DNA from: Iodobacter sp. BJB302 | GTDB taxonomy: Bacteria; Pseudomonadota; Gammaproteobacteria; Burkholderiales; Chitinibacteraceae | Assembly (NCBI RefSeq): GCF_002735645.1 | Contig: NZ_PDZG01000035.1 | Coordinates: forward strand, 1 to 50,837 | Direction of reading: 5' to 3' | Length of the DNA stretch: 50,837 bases | Shown: positions 1 to 6,849 of the stretch, one piece after another | How the letters are laid out: every line of letters starts with the position of its first letter | Numbering within the stretch: position 1 is the stretch's first letter | Translations under genes and position numbers: made by a program | The notes under the pieces: generated by a model | Told to the model about the DNA's origin: nothing | Databases searched by the model: none | What the model saw: only the letters and a program-made list of their open reading frames with translations

Positions 1-92
1 ATTACATCCATTACTATAACCACGACCGAATCAAACTGAAGTTAAAAGGGCTGAGTCCTGTGCAATACAGAACCCAGCCCTTGAGCGCCTAG
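1..92 (+). CDS. IS3-family transposase OrfB, C-terminal fragment
   Basis: Only the last 29 codons before the TAG at 90-92 are present; the gene continues beyond the left edge. The peptide contains YYNHDRIKLKLKGLSPVQYR, the typical end of the DDE integrase of IS3-family elements (a tyrosine/asparagine-rich stretch followed by LxPxxYR). The protein would cut and join the IS ends. The same 29 codons occur inverted at the right edge, so both copies belong to one element type and are recent. Nothing shows whether the full gene is intact. Confidence 0.8.
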   Translation, partial: YIHYYNHDRIKLKLKGLSPVQYRTQPLSA

Positions 93-126
93 CTTTTATA
101 CTGTCCAACTAATTGGGGTCAGTTCA
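1..126 (+). mobile_element. 3' end of an IS3-family insertion sequence (left copy)
   Basis: This is the last part of an insertion sequence whose transposase reads rightward into the window. The tip TGAACTGACCCC (read on the minus strand) ends at 126. All 125 comparable bases are identical to the inverted copy at 50713-50837. The other end of the element lies outside the window. The encoded C-terminus fits IS3-family OrfB proteins, probably the IS150 group, but the group is only inferred. Confidence 0.85.
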
Positions 127-150
127 ATTCGATTGAATAGCGGCTTTTTT
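127..150 (+). terminator. Remnant of a rho-independent terminator cut by the IS
   Basis: Directly after the IS tip the sequence reads ATTC, GATT, GAATAGCGGC, TTTTTT. This is the loop, distal arm and T-tract of a hairpin whose proximal arm should read GCCGCTATTC, of which only ATTC is left. On the minus strand the same bases would have formed the terminator of the fMet tRNA array. The missing arm is expected on the far side of the IS, outside the window. Confidence 0.5.
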
Positions 151-157
151 AAATTTT

Positions 158-233
158 TGGTTGCGGGGACAGGACTCGAACCTGTGACCTTCGGGTTATG
201 AGCCCGACGAGCTGCCAACTGCTCCACCCCGCG
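158..233 (-). tRNA. Initiator tRNA-fMet (CAT), copy 1
   Basis: The 76-nt cloverleaf on the minus strand starts CGCGGGG and ends CCCCGCA-ACCA with the CCA encoded. Initiator hallmarks are visible: the unpaired C1/A72, three consecutive G-C pairs next to the anticodon loop CTCATAA, and the T-loop TTCGAGT. It is the promoter-distal copy of four. It lies 31 bases from the inserted IS, which appears to have removed part of the array terminator. Confidence 0.97.
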
Positions 234-259
234 ACGGGTATTTGCTGCAAATGCATAAC

Positions 260-335
260 TGGTTGCGGGGATAGGACTCGAACCTATGACCTTCGGGTTA
301 TGAGCCCGACGAGCTGCCAACTGCTCCACCCCGCG
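260..335 (-). tRNA. Initiator tRNA-fMet (CAT), copy 2, variant T-stem
   Basis: It has the same 76-nt structure as the other three copies, except that the T-stem reads ATAGG/CCTAT instead of ACAGG/CCTGT. One C-G pair has therefore become T-A with both partners changed, and the fold is kept. CCA is encoded. The paired change makes a sequencing error unlikely and suggests a functional isodecoder. Confidence 0.97.
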
Positions 336-358
336 ACGGGTATTTGCCAGAGTGCTGC

Positions 359-434
359 TGGTTGCGGGGACAGGACTCGAACCTGTGACCTTCGGGTTAT
401 GAGCCCGACGAGCTGCCAACTGCTCCACCCCGCG
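359..434 (-). tRNA. Initiator tRNA-fMet (CAT), copy 3
   Basis: It is identical in sequence to copies 1 and 4. It carries C1/A72, the three G-C pairs at the base of the anticodon stem and an encoded CCA. The spacers in the array differ in length and sequence (26, 23 and 41 bases), so the copies are separately spaced units and not a recent exact tandem duplication. Confidence 0.97.
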
Positions 435-475
435 ACGGGTGCGTTACTTCAAAAATAACTCTGACAATGCATTTC

Positions 476-551
476 TGGTTGCGGGGACAGGACTCGAACC
501 TGTGACCTTCGGGTTATGAGCCCGACGAGCTGCCAACTGCTCCACCCCGCG
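476..551 (-). tRNA. Initiator tRNA-fMet (CAT), copy 4 (promoter-proximal)
   Basis: It is identical to copies 1 and 3 and is the first tRNA of the array in the direction of transcription. Its 5' end lies 12 bases downstream of the -10 element of the promoter at 564-592. The four copies together supply initiator tRNA as a single transcript to be processed. Confidence 0.97.
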
Positions 552-563
552 ACAGAGGGGCGA

Positions 564-592
564 ACTATACAAGAGCTTGTCAGCTGTGTCAA
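564..592 (-). promoter_or_regulatory. Sigma70-type promoter of the tRNA-fMet array
   Basis: Read on the minus strand, TTGACA is followed after exactly 17 bases by TATAGT, a near-consensus sigma70 promoter. The bases after the -10 are C-rich (TCGCCCC), a GC-rich discriminator as found at stringently controlled stable-RNA promoters. It points straight at tRNA copy 4. Stringent control is an inference from the discriminator. Confidence 0.85.
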
Positions 593-682
593 TACATAAG
601 GAATACTAAAAACTAAAAACTAATAAATAAAATCTATTGAGCCCTGTAACACACAAATCACAGGGCCCTGTTAATCAATGAC

Positions 683-1447
683 TTACTCAACCAAATCCTT
701 ATAGGCATACCAAGTGGCATGTCCAAGAAGAGGGAAAATCACCACCAGCCCTACTACCGTGATAAAGCCGACTGCCGTCAGCAAAACAATCAAGGCAGCC
801 CATTGAATCATCACAACACGGTTTTCAGATGTGACCCGCAGGCTGGTCATCATTGCCGTAATGCTGTCGACTTCTCTGTCTGCCAGCATGGGGATAGAAA
901 CAGCGGTAAGACCAAATACCAAAAAAGCCAGCAGAAAACCAGCCAGAGTCCAAGCAAGTGTGAACGGTAAAAACTCACCCGTTAAAGAGCTGATATAGCT
1001 GACCAGGCTCACATCCTGTCCGCCGTAAAACACGGCAAATAAAATGGCCGAGAAGCGCTCCCAAGCAATAGCCACCATGGCCAGAGCCAGGCCAAGAAAG
1101 CCAAGCTGCCCCAAATTAGCCAGCAAATCGCGAATTGACTGCACAAAAGAAGTTGGCCTGCCCTCCTCACGCTCAGAGGTAAGCTCGTAAATGCCCGCCG
1201 CACCTAATGGGGCCAGCAATAAAAAGCCCGTAATCGAGGTAGTAAACAAATAAGGATGATTTACAGCAAGAGAGAGAACCAAAGCGCCAACAAGAGTAAC
1301 AAGCACGCCATACATCAGGCTTGGCCCAGGATGGGCCCATAAATCCTGCCAGCCTTTTTGCAACCAGACTACCGGGCTGTTTGCTGCAACTTCGCGGGTT
1401 TTAGGGAGCGTGAAATGCTGATCCAGCACGTCCATATGAATACTCAT
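683..1447 (-). CDS. DUF2189 family integral membrane protein
   Basis: This is a 254-residue protein with a short soluble N-terminus followed by about six hydrophobic segments. These include long stretches around residues 50-105, the GQLGFLGLALAMVAIAW region, and a C-terminal pair ending in HATWYAYKDLVE. The layout and the AHPGPSLMYG and AGIYELTSEREEG motifs fit the DUF2189 family, whose function is unknown. In other beta- and alphaproteobacteria it is often found near cytochrome oxidase genes, as here. I chose the ATG at 1447 because AGGAGGAAG lies just upstream; an upstream extension to 1615 in the same frame has no such site. It diverges from coxB. Confidence 0.8.
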   Translation of the reverse strand: MSIHMDVLDQHFTLPKTREVAANSPVVWLQKGWQDLWAHPGPSLMYGVLVTLVGALVLSLAVNHPYLFTTSITGFLLLAPLGAAGIYELTSEREEGRPTSFVQSIRDLLANLGQLGFLGLALAMVAIAWERFSAILFAVFYGGQDVSLVSYISSLTGEFLPFTLAWTLAGFLLAFLVFGLTAVSIPMLADREVDSITAMMTSLRVTSENRVVMIQWAALIVLLTAVGFITVVGLVVIFPLLGHATWYAYKDLVE

Positions 1448-1756
1448 GGTCTTCCTCCTGGGATGGTACAGATCTATTGTTAGGAGGAGGTTCGTATATT
1501 CGAACTTTGCTCCGTCCCTGTGGTGGCAAAAAAGCCGCTGATCACAAAAACCTGTGATCAGTCTGATTTTTAGTACACATACCAAAAGACACAGCAACGT
1601 CCAGACAGACGGCAAAAAATCAGGCGCATGTAAGAATTTAAATCTCGAAGCTGACTTGCATATATCAAAACACCTGCTAGCTTGTATTGATAAAGATTAA
1701 ATTTGCGACCATCCCTGTCAGTCAAGAGGAAGGCGCTACACCCCGGGAGGTGAGTA
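1448..1756. promoter_or_regulatory. Divergent intergenic region DUF2189 / coxB
   Basis: These 309 bases separate the divergent DUF2189 and coxB genes and must hold both promoters, although I cannot fix clear -35/-10 pairs. It contains a perfect 9-bp dyad, CTGATCACA and TGTGATCAG with a 6-base loop, at 1538-1561. This is followed by a short T-rich stretch. The coxB ribosome binding site GGGAGGTG ends five bases before the ATG at 1757. Confidence 0.5.
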
Positions 1757-2851
1757 ATGCGAATACTTGCATTGGCTTTAGTGCTGCCTGCTGCCGCACA
1801 AGCAGGAAGCATGAACTTCCAGCCAGCTCAATCTGCAATCGCCCACGACATCACAAATCTGCATACCTTGCTTATGTGGGTCATTCTGGTGATTTTTGTG
1901 CTGGTGTTTGGAGTGATGTTTTACTCAATATTAAAACACCGCAAATCTCTGGGCCACGCTGCCAAACCCTTCCATGAAAACACCACGGTTGAGATTCTCT
2001 GGACCATTATTCCGGCACTTATTCTGGTTGCAATGGCTTGGCCTGCTGCACGGGTAGTTATTGCACAAAAAGACACACGGGATTCAGAAATCACCATTAA
2101 AGCCACGGGCTATCAATGGTTCTGGGGTTACAAATACCTGGATCATGGCGTGGATTTTAAAAGCCGCCTCACCACAGACCGTAAGCAAATTGATGAATAC
2201 CAAGGCAAAGGCAGTGCAAAAGGCGAGCATTACCTTTTAGAAGTAGACGAGCCGCTGGTTGTGCCTGTAGGTAAAAAAGTACGCATCCTGACCACCAGCA
2301 ACGATGTGATCCACTCCTGGGCGATGCCTGCATTTGGCGTAAAACAAGACGCTATTCCCGGCTTTATTCGCGACACATGGTTTAAAGCAGAGAACACCGG
2401 CACCTTTCGTGGCCAATGCTCCGAGCTTTGCGGCAAAGACCATGGTTTTATGCCCATCGTTGTAAAAGTAGTTACCGATAAAGAATTTCAGGATTGGGTA
2501 GGCAAGAAGCAAGCCGAAGCCAAAGCCGCTGCCGACGATCCTAATAAAAAATGGACCAAAGACGAGCTGATCGCGCGTGGCCGGACAGTTTATGAAGGCA
2601 ATTGCGTGGCCTGTCATAAAGCAGACGGTAAAGGTGCAGGCCCTTACCCATCGCTGGCCGGATCCAAAATCGCCACTGGCCCGATTGCAGGTCACTTGGC
2701 CATTGTATTGGCTGGCAAAAACGCCATGCCTGCCTGGAATGCGCTTTCAAACACCGAAATTGCGGCAGTCATCACTTACGAGCGCAATAGTTTTGGCAAC
2801 ACCGCAGGCGATGCTCTCTTCCCCGCCGACGTTAAAGCCGCCAGAAAGTGA
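1757..2851 (+). CDS. coxB: Cytochrome c oxidase subunit II with fused cytochrome c domain
   Basis: It is subunit II of an aa3-type terminal oxidase, which takes electrons from cytochrome c to the CuA centre on the periplasmic side. The 364 residues start with a signal-like segment (ending AAAQAG), then two membrane helices at about 35-60 and 80-105. The CuA cupredoxin domain follows, with NDVIHSWAMPAFG and the ligand motif CSELCGKDHGFM. A C-terminal class I cytochrome c domain carries the haem motif CVACH and a likely Met ligand in AMPAW. The fused haem domain is common in beta- and gammaproteobacteria. A strong GGAGGTG site supports the start. It is the first gene of the cox operon; ctaD starts ten bases later. 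Confidence 0.97.
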   Translation: MRILALALVLPAAAQAGSMNFQPAQSAIAHDITNLHTLLMWVILVIFVLVFGVMFYSILKHRKSLGHAAKPFHENTTVEILWTIIPALILVAMAWPAARVVIAQKDTRDSEITIKATGYQWFWGYKYLDHGVDFKSRLTTDRKQIDEYQGKGSAKGEHYLLEVDEPLVVPVGKKVRILTTSNDVIHSWAMPAFGVKQDAIPGFIRDTWFKAENTGTFRGQCSELCGKDHGFMPIVVKVVTDKEFQDWVGKKQAEAKAAADDPNKKWTKDELIARGRTVYEGNCVACHKADGKGAGPYPSLAGSKIATGPIAGHLAIVLAGKNAMPAWNALSNTEIAAVITYERNSFGNTAGDALFPADVKAARK

Positions 2852-2861
2852 GGATAAACCC

Positions 2862-4511
2862 ATGACTACTGCACACGACGCGCTCCATACCCCAGCCCAC
2901 GATCACGCCCATGAGGAACATCATGTTTCCTTTGTGCAGCGCTGGTTTTACGCCACCAATCACAAAGACATCGGTACGCTTTATTTGTGGTTTGCCTTCA
3001 GCATGTTTATTACCGGCGGCATTATGGCGCTGTGTATCCGTGCCGAGCTTTTTCAGCCTGGACTGCAATTCTGGCAACCGGAGTTCTTTAATCAGCTGAC
3101 CACCCTGCATGGCGTGATTATGGTGTTTGGCGCGATTATGCCTGCCTTTACCGGCCTTGCTAACTGGATGCTGCCGCTGATGATAGGCGCGCCGGATATG
3201 GCATTTGCCCGGATGAATAACTGGAGTTTCTGGCTATTGCCACCAGCGGCAGCGCTGCTCCTGATTTCATTCTTTGTGCCTGGTGGCGCAGCAGCGGGCG
3301 GCTGGACGCTTTATCCGCCGTTGTCGATTCAGGCGGGCATGGGGATGGATCTGGCGATTTTTGCCATCCACCTTTTAGGGCTGTCATCCATTATGGGTTC
3401 GATCAATATTGTCACCACGGTGCTGAATATGCGCGCGCCGGGAATGACGATGCTGAAAATGCCCCTGTTTGGCTGGACCATGCTAATCACGGCCTATCTA
3501 TTGATTGCCGTGGCTCCGGTGCTGGCGGGTGCAGTCACCATGCTGCTCACTGACCGCCACTTTGATACGCACTTTTTCAAGGCAATTGGTGGTGGCGACC
3601 CGGTATTGTTCCAGCATATTTTCTGGTTCTTTGGCCACCCTGAGGTTTACATTATGGCGCTGCCAGCCTTTGGTATCGTCAGCCAGATCATCCCCACCTT
3701 TGCGCGTAAGCCACTATTTGGCTACGTATCCATGGTGTACGCCACCTGCTCGATCGCGATTCTGTCGTTTATGGTATGGGGCCACCACATGTTTGCCGTG
3801 GGTATGCCAGCAAGCACCCAGCTGTTTTTTATGTTTCTGACCATGCTGATTGCCGTGCCAACCGGGGTAAAAGTGTTTAACTGGATCGCCACCATGTGGC
3901 AGGGCAGCATGACTTTTGAAACGCCGATGTTGTTTTCCATTGGCTTTGTTTGCCTCTTTACCGTCGGCGGCTTTTCTGGGCTGATCCTTGCGATTGCTCC
4001 GGTCGATACGCAAATGCAAGACACCTATTATGTGGTGGCGCATTTCCACTATGTACTGGTGGCGGGCGCGTTATTCAGCCTGTTTGGTGCTACCTATTAC
4101 TGGCTGCCTAAATGGACCGGCAATATGTATCACGAGGGCCGGGGCCAGTTTCACTTCTGGTGGTCTATGGTCTGGTTCAATGTGACCTTTTTCCCCATGC
4201 ACTTTTTAGGCCTTGCCGGTATGCCACGCCGTATTCCGGATTACGCCCTGCAATTTACCGACTTTAATGCCATGGCTACGGTAGGCGCATTCTGCTTTGG
4301 TCTGGGGCAGATTTTCTTCTTATTTAATGTGATTCACACCATTCGTGGTGGCGTGGGCAAAGCCCCTGCCAAACCATGGGAAGGCGCTAACACACTAGAG
4401 TGGGAAGTGCCCTCACCAGCACCACACCACACATGGGAAACCCCGCCTTCTTTAGAGATTGTCGAAAAAGGCCTGAAAGCCCAGGGCCTGCTGGAGGATC
4501 ATCATGAGTAA
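2862..4511 (+). CDS. ctaD: Cytochrome c oxidase subunit I
   Basis: This is the catalytic subunit holding haem a and the haem a3-CuB oxygen-reduction site; it pumps protons across the inner membrane. The 549-residue protein has about 12 membrane helices. It shows TNHKDIGTLY near residue 30, the CuB/tyrosine crosslink motif GHPEVYIMALP, the CuB pair WGHHMFAVG and the haem-ligand motif HFHYVLVAG. The open frame extends upstream inside coxB, but the ATG at 2862 gives the usual family N-terminus (a His-rich MTTAHD start) and lies ten bases after the coxB stop with GAGGA before it. The 3' end overlaps the next small gene by eight bases. Confidence 0.97.
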   Translation: MTTAHDALHTPAHDHAHEEHHVSFVQRWFYATNHKDIGTLYLWFAFSMFITGGIMALCIRAELFQPGLQFWQPEFFNQLTTLHGVIMVFGAIMPAFTGLANWMLPLMIGAPDMAFARMNNWSFWLLPPAAALLLISFFVPGGAAAGGWTLYPPLSIQAGMGMDLAIFAIHLLGLSSIMGSINIVTTVLNMRAPGMTMLKMPLFGWTMLITAYLLIAVAPVLAGAVTMLLTDRHFDTHFFKAIGGGDPVLFQHIFWFFGHPEVYIMALPAFGIVSQIIPTFARKPLFGYVSMVYATCSIAILSFMVWGHHMFAVGMPASTQLFFMFLTMLIAVPTGVKVFNWIATMWQGSMTFETPMLFSIGFVCLFTVGGFSGLILAIAPVDTQMQDTYYVVAHFHYVLVAGALFSLFGATYYWLPKWTGNMYHEGRGQFHFWWSMVWFNVTFFPMHFLGLAGMPRRIPDYALQFTDFNAMATVGAFCFGLGQIFFLFNVIHTIRGGVGKAPAKPWEGANTLEWEVPSPAPHHTWETPPSLEIVEKGLKAQGLLEDHHE

Positions 4512-4599
4512 AAACCTGCGCACCGCACTGATCACCGCCAGCATCGCCTTCGCCTTTTTTGTGGGGATTATTATCCGGCGCTGGCTGATGGACGTGTAA
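4504..4599 (+). CDS. Small cytochrome oxidase assembly protein (31 aa)
   Basis: This short gene encodes MSKNLRTALITASIAFAFFV and eleven further residues ending RRWLMDV: one membrane helix with a short cytoplasmic tail. Single-helix proteins of this size at this place, between ctaD and ctaG, are usual in betaproteobacterial oxidase clusters and are annotated as small assembly proteins. The ATG overlaps the end of ctaD by eight bases, which suggests translational coupling. No catalytic residue is visible; the role in CtaG or subunit I assembly is inferred from position. Confidence 0.8.
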   Translation: MSKNLRTALITASIAFAFFVGIIIRRWLMDV

Positions 4600-4647
4600 C
4601 TTTGTAAAGCGTCCGCAAGAAGCCCTTGCTGACTTTGAAACGGAACT

Positions 4648-4759
4648 AAATCTTGAACCACAGAGAAAAATGAGGACACAGAGGCCACAGAGAAAACATT
4701 AAATCTACGCTATGTTTTCTCAGTAAAACTCTGTGCTTTCTGTGGTTTAAGGTTTAAGG
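4648..4759. repeat. ACCACAGAG-type intergenic inverted repeat
   Basis: The left half reads AAATCTTGAACCACAGAG with repeated ACACAGAGG units; the right half reads CTCTGTGCTTTCTGTGGTTT, so the element is a long imperfect inverted repeat. Related sequences occur at 6418-6460, 25909-26023, 43038-43060 and 47737-47790. It separates the small assembly gene from ctaG within the cox operon. No gene is visible inside it. Confidence 0.75.
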
Positions 4760-4794
4760 CTCATACAGATTTTCCAGCGCTCCCAAGGTAAACA

Positions 4795-5307
4795 ATGCAA
4801 ACCACCATCCAGCAAGCCAATCGCAAACTCGCTATACGGATGCTGGTGATTGCCTGCCTGATGTTTGGCTTTGGCTATGCGATGGTGCCGTTTTACGGCG
4901 CGCTTTGTAAGGCAATGGGGATAGACCGGGCGAACAGCAATTTTGCCGATGTAAATGCCGCAGTGATCCGGGTGGAATTTGATACCAATGTGGCCGATCA
5001 GTTGCCTGCCACGCTGATGGCGCTTGATCCGGTGATGGCAGCTAAGCCCGGTGGCTTAATCAAGGCCAGGTTTCGCTTAAGCAATTTATCAAATCAGCCG
5101 CTCAAAGTGCGCGCCATTCCCAGCTTTGCCCCTGCCAGAGCAGCGGGCTTGCTGCAAAAACTGGAATGCTTTTGCTTTGATGCGCTGACTTTAGCGCCCA
5201 ATGAGCAGCGGGATGTCACCGTAGTGTTATTGGTCGCTAATGAATTACCCGCAGAGCTGGGTGCAGCCACGCTCTCTTACACGCTGCACCCGGAATTGAA
5301 ATCATGA
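4795..5307 (+). CDS. ctaG: Cytochrome c oxidase assembly protein CtaG (Cox11)
   Basis: This copper chaperone delivers Cu to the CuB site of subunit I. The 170-residue protein has one N-terminal membrane anchor (about residues 15-37, ending MVPFYGALCKAMG) and a periplasmic immunoglobulin-like domain. The copper-binding motif is visible as LECFCFDALTLAPNE near residue 122. Length and order fit the Cox11/CtaG family. It follows a 195-base spacer filled by the ACCACAGAG repeat. Its stop overlaps the ATG of the next gene (ATGA), so the two are likely translated together. Confidence 0.95.
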   Translation: MQTTIQQANRKLAIRMLVIACLMFGFGYAMVPFYGALCKAMGIDRANSNFADVNAAVIRVEFDTNVADQLPATLMALDPVMAAKPGGLIKARFRLSNLSNQPLKVRAIPSFAPARAAGLLQKLECFCFDALTLAPNEQRDVTVVLLVANELPAELGAATLSYTLHPELKS

Positions 5308-5477
5308 TTGCAGCACTTAAAACGGTACTGGCCGCCTTTTTTGGCGTACGCAGCCGCAAAAATGCCGAGAGCGCCAAGCTGAAACCACAGCAGATCATTG
5401 CAGCGGGTTTGTTTTTAGCGCTGTGCCTGGCGCTGGGCGTATTTCTATTGGTGCGGGTATTGATTGCCAATACTTAG
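5304..5477 (+). CDS. DUF2970 family small membrane protein
   Basis: The 57-residue protein has a charged, amphipathic N-terminal half (VRSRKNAESAKLKPQQ) and one membrane helix (IIAAGLFLALCLALGVFLLV). This is the usual layout of DUF2970 proteins, found between ctaG and ctaE in betaproteobacterial oxidase clusters. Its start overlaps the ctaG stop by four bases. The stop codon TAG is also the first part of a GGGTGGGT/ACCCACCC repeat (5475-5514). The function is unknown; a role in oxidase assembly is inferred from position. Confidence 0.8.
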   Translation: MIAALKTVLAAFFGVRSRKNAESAKLKPQQIIAAGLFLALCLALGVFLLVRVLIANT

Positions 5478-5514
5478 GGTGGGTTACGGCAAGAAACCGC
5501 CTCACCCACCCTAC
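5475..5514. repeat. TAGGGTGGG hairpin repeat
   Basis: TAGGGTGGGT and ACCCACCCTA face each other around a short centre. The repeat begins exactly on the TAG stop of the DUF2970 gene and ends just before ctaE. A related hairpin lies at 47291-47320, and shorter relatives are seen near 6799-6823 and 12818-12845. Confidence 0.65.
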
Positions 5515-5531
5515 AATTGATGGAGCTGAAA

Positions 5532-6398
5532 ATGAATGTAGAAAACGGAATTCACGACGCACACTACTATGTGCCAGCCCCGTCGCGCTGGCCCATCGTC
5601 GGCTCTGTCGCCTTATTCTGCATGGGGTTGGGCGCTGCTTTTGCCATGAATAGTGTGGCAGCCGGAGCCTGGATTTTGCTGCTGGGCTTTGCCATCTTAA
5701 TCTGGATGATTTTTGGCTGGTTTGGTGATGTGGTTAAAGAATCGCAAAGCGGCAGCTATGGCCAGCAGGTCGATTACTCATTCCGCTGGGGAATGAGCTG
5801 GTTTATTTTCTCTGAAGTCATGTTCTTCGCCGCCTTTTTTGGCGCACTCTTTTACACCCGCACCATTTCTGTTCCTGAGCTGGGCTTTTTTTCTGATACC
5901 AATACCCTGCTTTGGTCAGGATTTCATGAAAGCTGGCCCGCCCTGACCGGCCCTAAAGCCGCTCCTTATACCCCCATGGCGGCAATTGGCCTGCCCGCCA
6001 TCAATACCGCACTGCTCCTTACCTCGGGTGCAACCCTCACCTGGGCGCATTGGGGATTAATGGAAAACAAACGCGGCCAGCTCAAACTTGGCCTACTCTT
6101 TACCGTCCTGCTTGGCAGCTTATTTTTAACGCTACAAGCCATCGAATACCACCACGGCTGGACCGAGCTAGGCCTGAAAATGAGCTCCGGCGCTTACGGC
6201 GCCACCTTTTACATGCTCACCGGCTTTCACGGCATGCACGTACTGGTTGGCACCATCATGCTCTCTACCATGCTGGTGCGCTCCACAAAAGGCCACTTCA
6301 GCCCCGAACACCACTTCGGCTTCGAAGCCGCCGCCTGGTACTGGCACTTTGTGGACGTGGTGTGGCTGATTCTTTTTGTGTTTGTGTATTGGCTGTAA
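5532..6398 (+). CDS. ctaE: Cytochrome c oxidase subunit III
   Basis: The 288-residue integral membrane protein has seven predicted helices. It carries the family N-terminus with YYVPAPSRWPIVGS and the conserved motifs SEVMFFAAFFGALFY, YHHGWTELGLKMSSGAYGATF, LTGFHGMHV and AAAWYWHFVDVVWLILFVFVY. Subunit III stabilises the catalytic core and the proton entry path. I chose the ATG at 5532 with GGAG upstream; an in-frame ATG twelve bases earlier is possible but lies on the Shine-Dalgarno sequence. It follows the DUF2970 gene after a repeat hairpin and is the last of the structural genes. Confidence 0.97.
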   Translation: MNVENGIHDAHYYVPAPSRWPIVGSVALFCMGLGAAFAMNSVAAGAWILLLGFAILIWMIFGWFGDVVKESQSGSYGQQVDYSFRWGMSWFIFSEVMFFAAFFGALFYTRTISVPELGFFSDTNTLLWSGFHESWPALTGPKAAPYTPMAAIGLPAINTALLLTSGATLTWAHWGLMENKRGQLKLGLLFTVLLGSLFLTLQAIEYHHGWTELGLKMSSGAYGATFYMLTGFHGMHVLVGTIMLSTMLVRSTKGHFSPEHHFGFEAAAWYWHFVDVVWLILFVFVYWL

Positions 6399-6417
6399 AC
6401 AACACACTAGAAAACCC

Positions 6418-6460
6418 AAATCTTGAACCACGGAGAACACGGAGTTTCACGGAGGAAATC
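6418..6460 (+). repeat. ACCACGGAG-type repeat, half element
   Basis: It reads AAATCTTGAACCACGGAG followed by ACACGGAGTTTCACGGAGG. It is one half of the inverted element seen complete at 4648-4759 and 25909-26023. Confidence 0.65.
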
Positions 6461-6514
6461 CTTAGTCTTTGAGTTTTGAGTTTTATCTAACTCAACAATC
6501 TCTGGTTCTTCTCG

Positions 6515-6790
6515 ACTCGTAGCACGGGGCTTTTACCATCCCCTGAGTCCAGCCGAGCGAGGAACAAGCGGCATGGGGAAGTCGTCAATTCGTGTTTGAG
6601 CGAAGCGAGTTGAATTGACGCCATGCCGATTGTCCGCAGAGAGGGAACCACGCGAAGCGGGGCGCAGACGTTGGGGTCGCCTTCTTTTGGTTCTTTTCTT
6701 GGCGACGCAAGAAAAGAACGCCCCCACGGAGGCTACCGTTCCAAAATCAACGTGCCGAAGGCACTTAAATAAGATCTTTTTAGTTAGCAC
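6515..6790 (+). repeat. Dispersed hairpin repeat, copy A
   Basis: This is one of four related intergenic elements (others at 8240-8495, 12893-13140 and 47405-47675). Shared landmarks in order are GAGGAACAAGCG, a variable stem, ATTGTCCGCAG, GGGTCGCCTTCTTT, a 12-bp hairpin, and GTGCCGAAGGCAC. In this copy the hairpin is at 6690-6719 (12 bp, 6-base loop). The variable stem is GCATGG/CCATGC plus GTCAATTC/GAATTGAC at 6571-6626. It lies in the 451-base gap between ctaE and the DUF2909/SURF1 pair. No gene is visible in that gap. Confidence 0.85.
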
Positions 6791-6849
6791 ACAAAAACGG
6801 CAGGTTTCACCCGCCCTACAAAAGCAGTCCAAAAGAAAAACAAAAACAC

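Noticed and set aside
96-458. Open frames across the tRNA array on both strands
   Set aside because: They only translate the repeated tRNA-fMet genes; the apparent peptide repeats follow the tRNA copies.
1538-1561. A CRP site
   Set aside because: The half-sites are in the wrong order (TCACA before TGTGA), so the dyad does not match TGTGA-N6-TCACA.
2577-2861. An N-terminal extension of ctaD into coxB
   Set aside because: It is coxB in another frame. Family N-terminus and ribosome binding site place the start at 2862.
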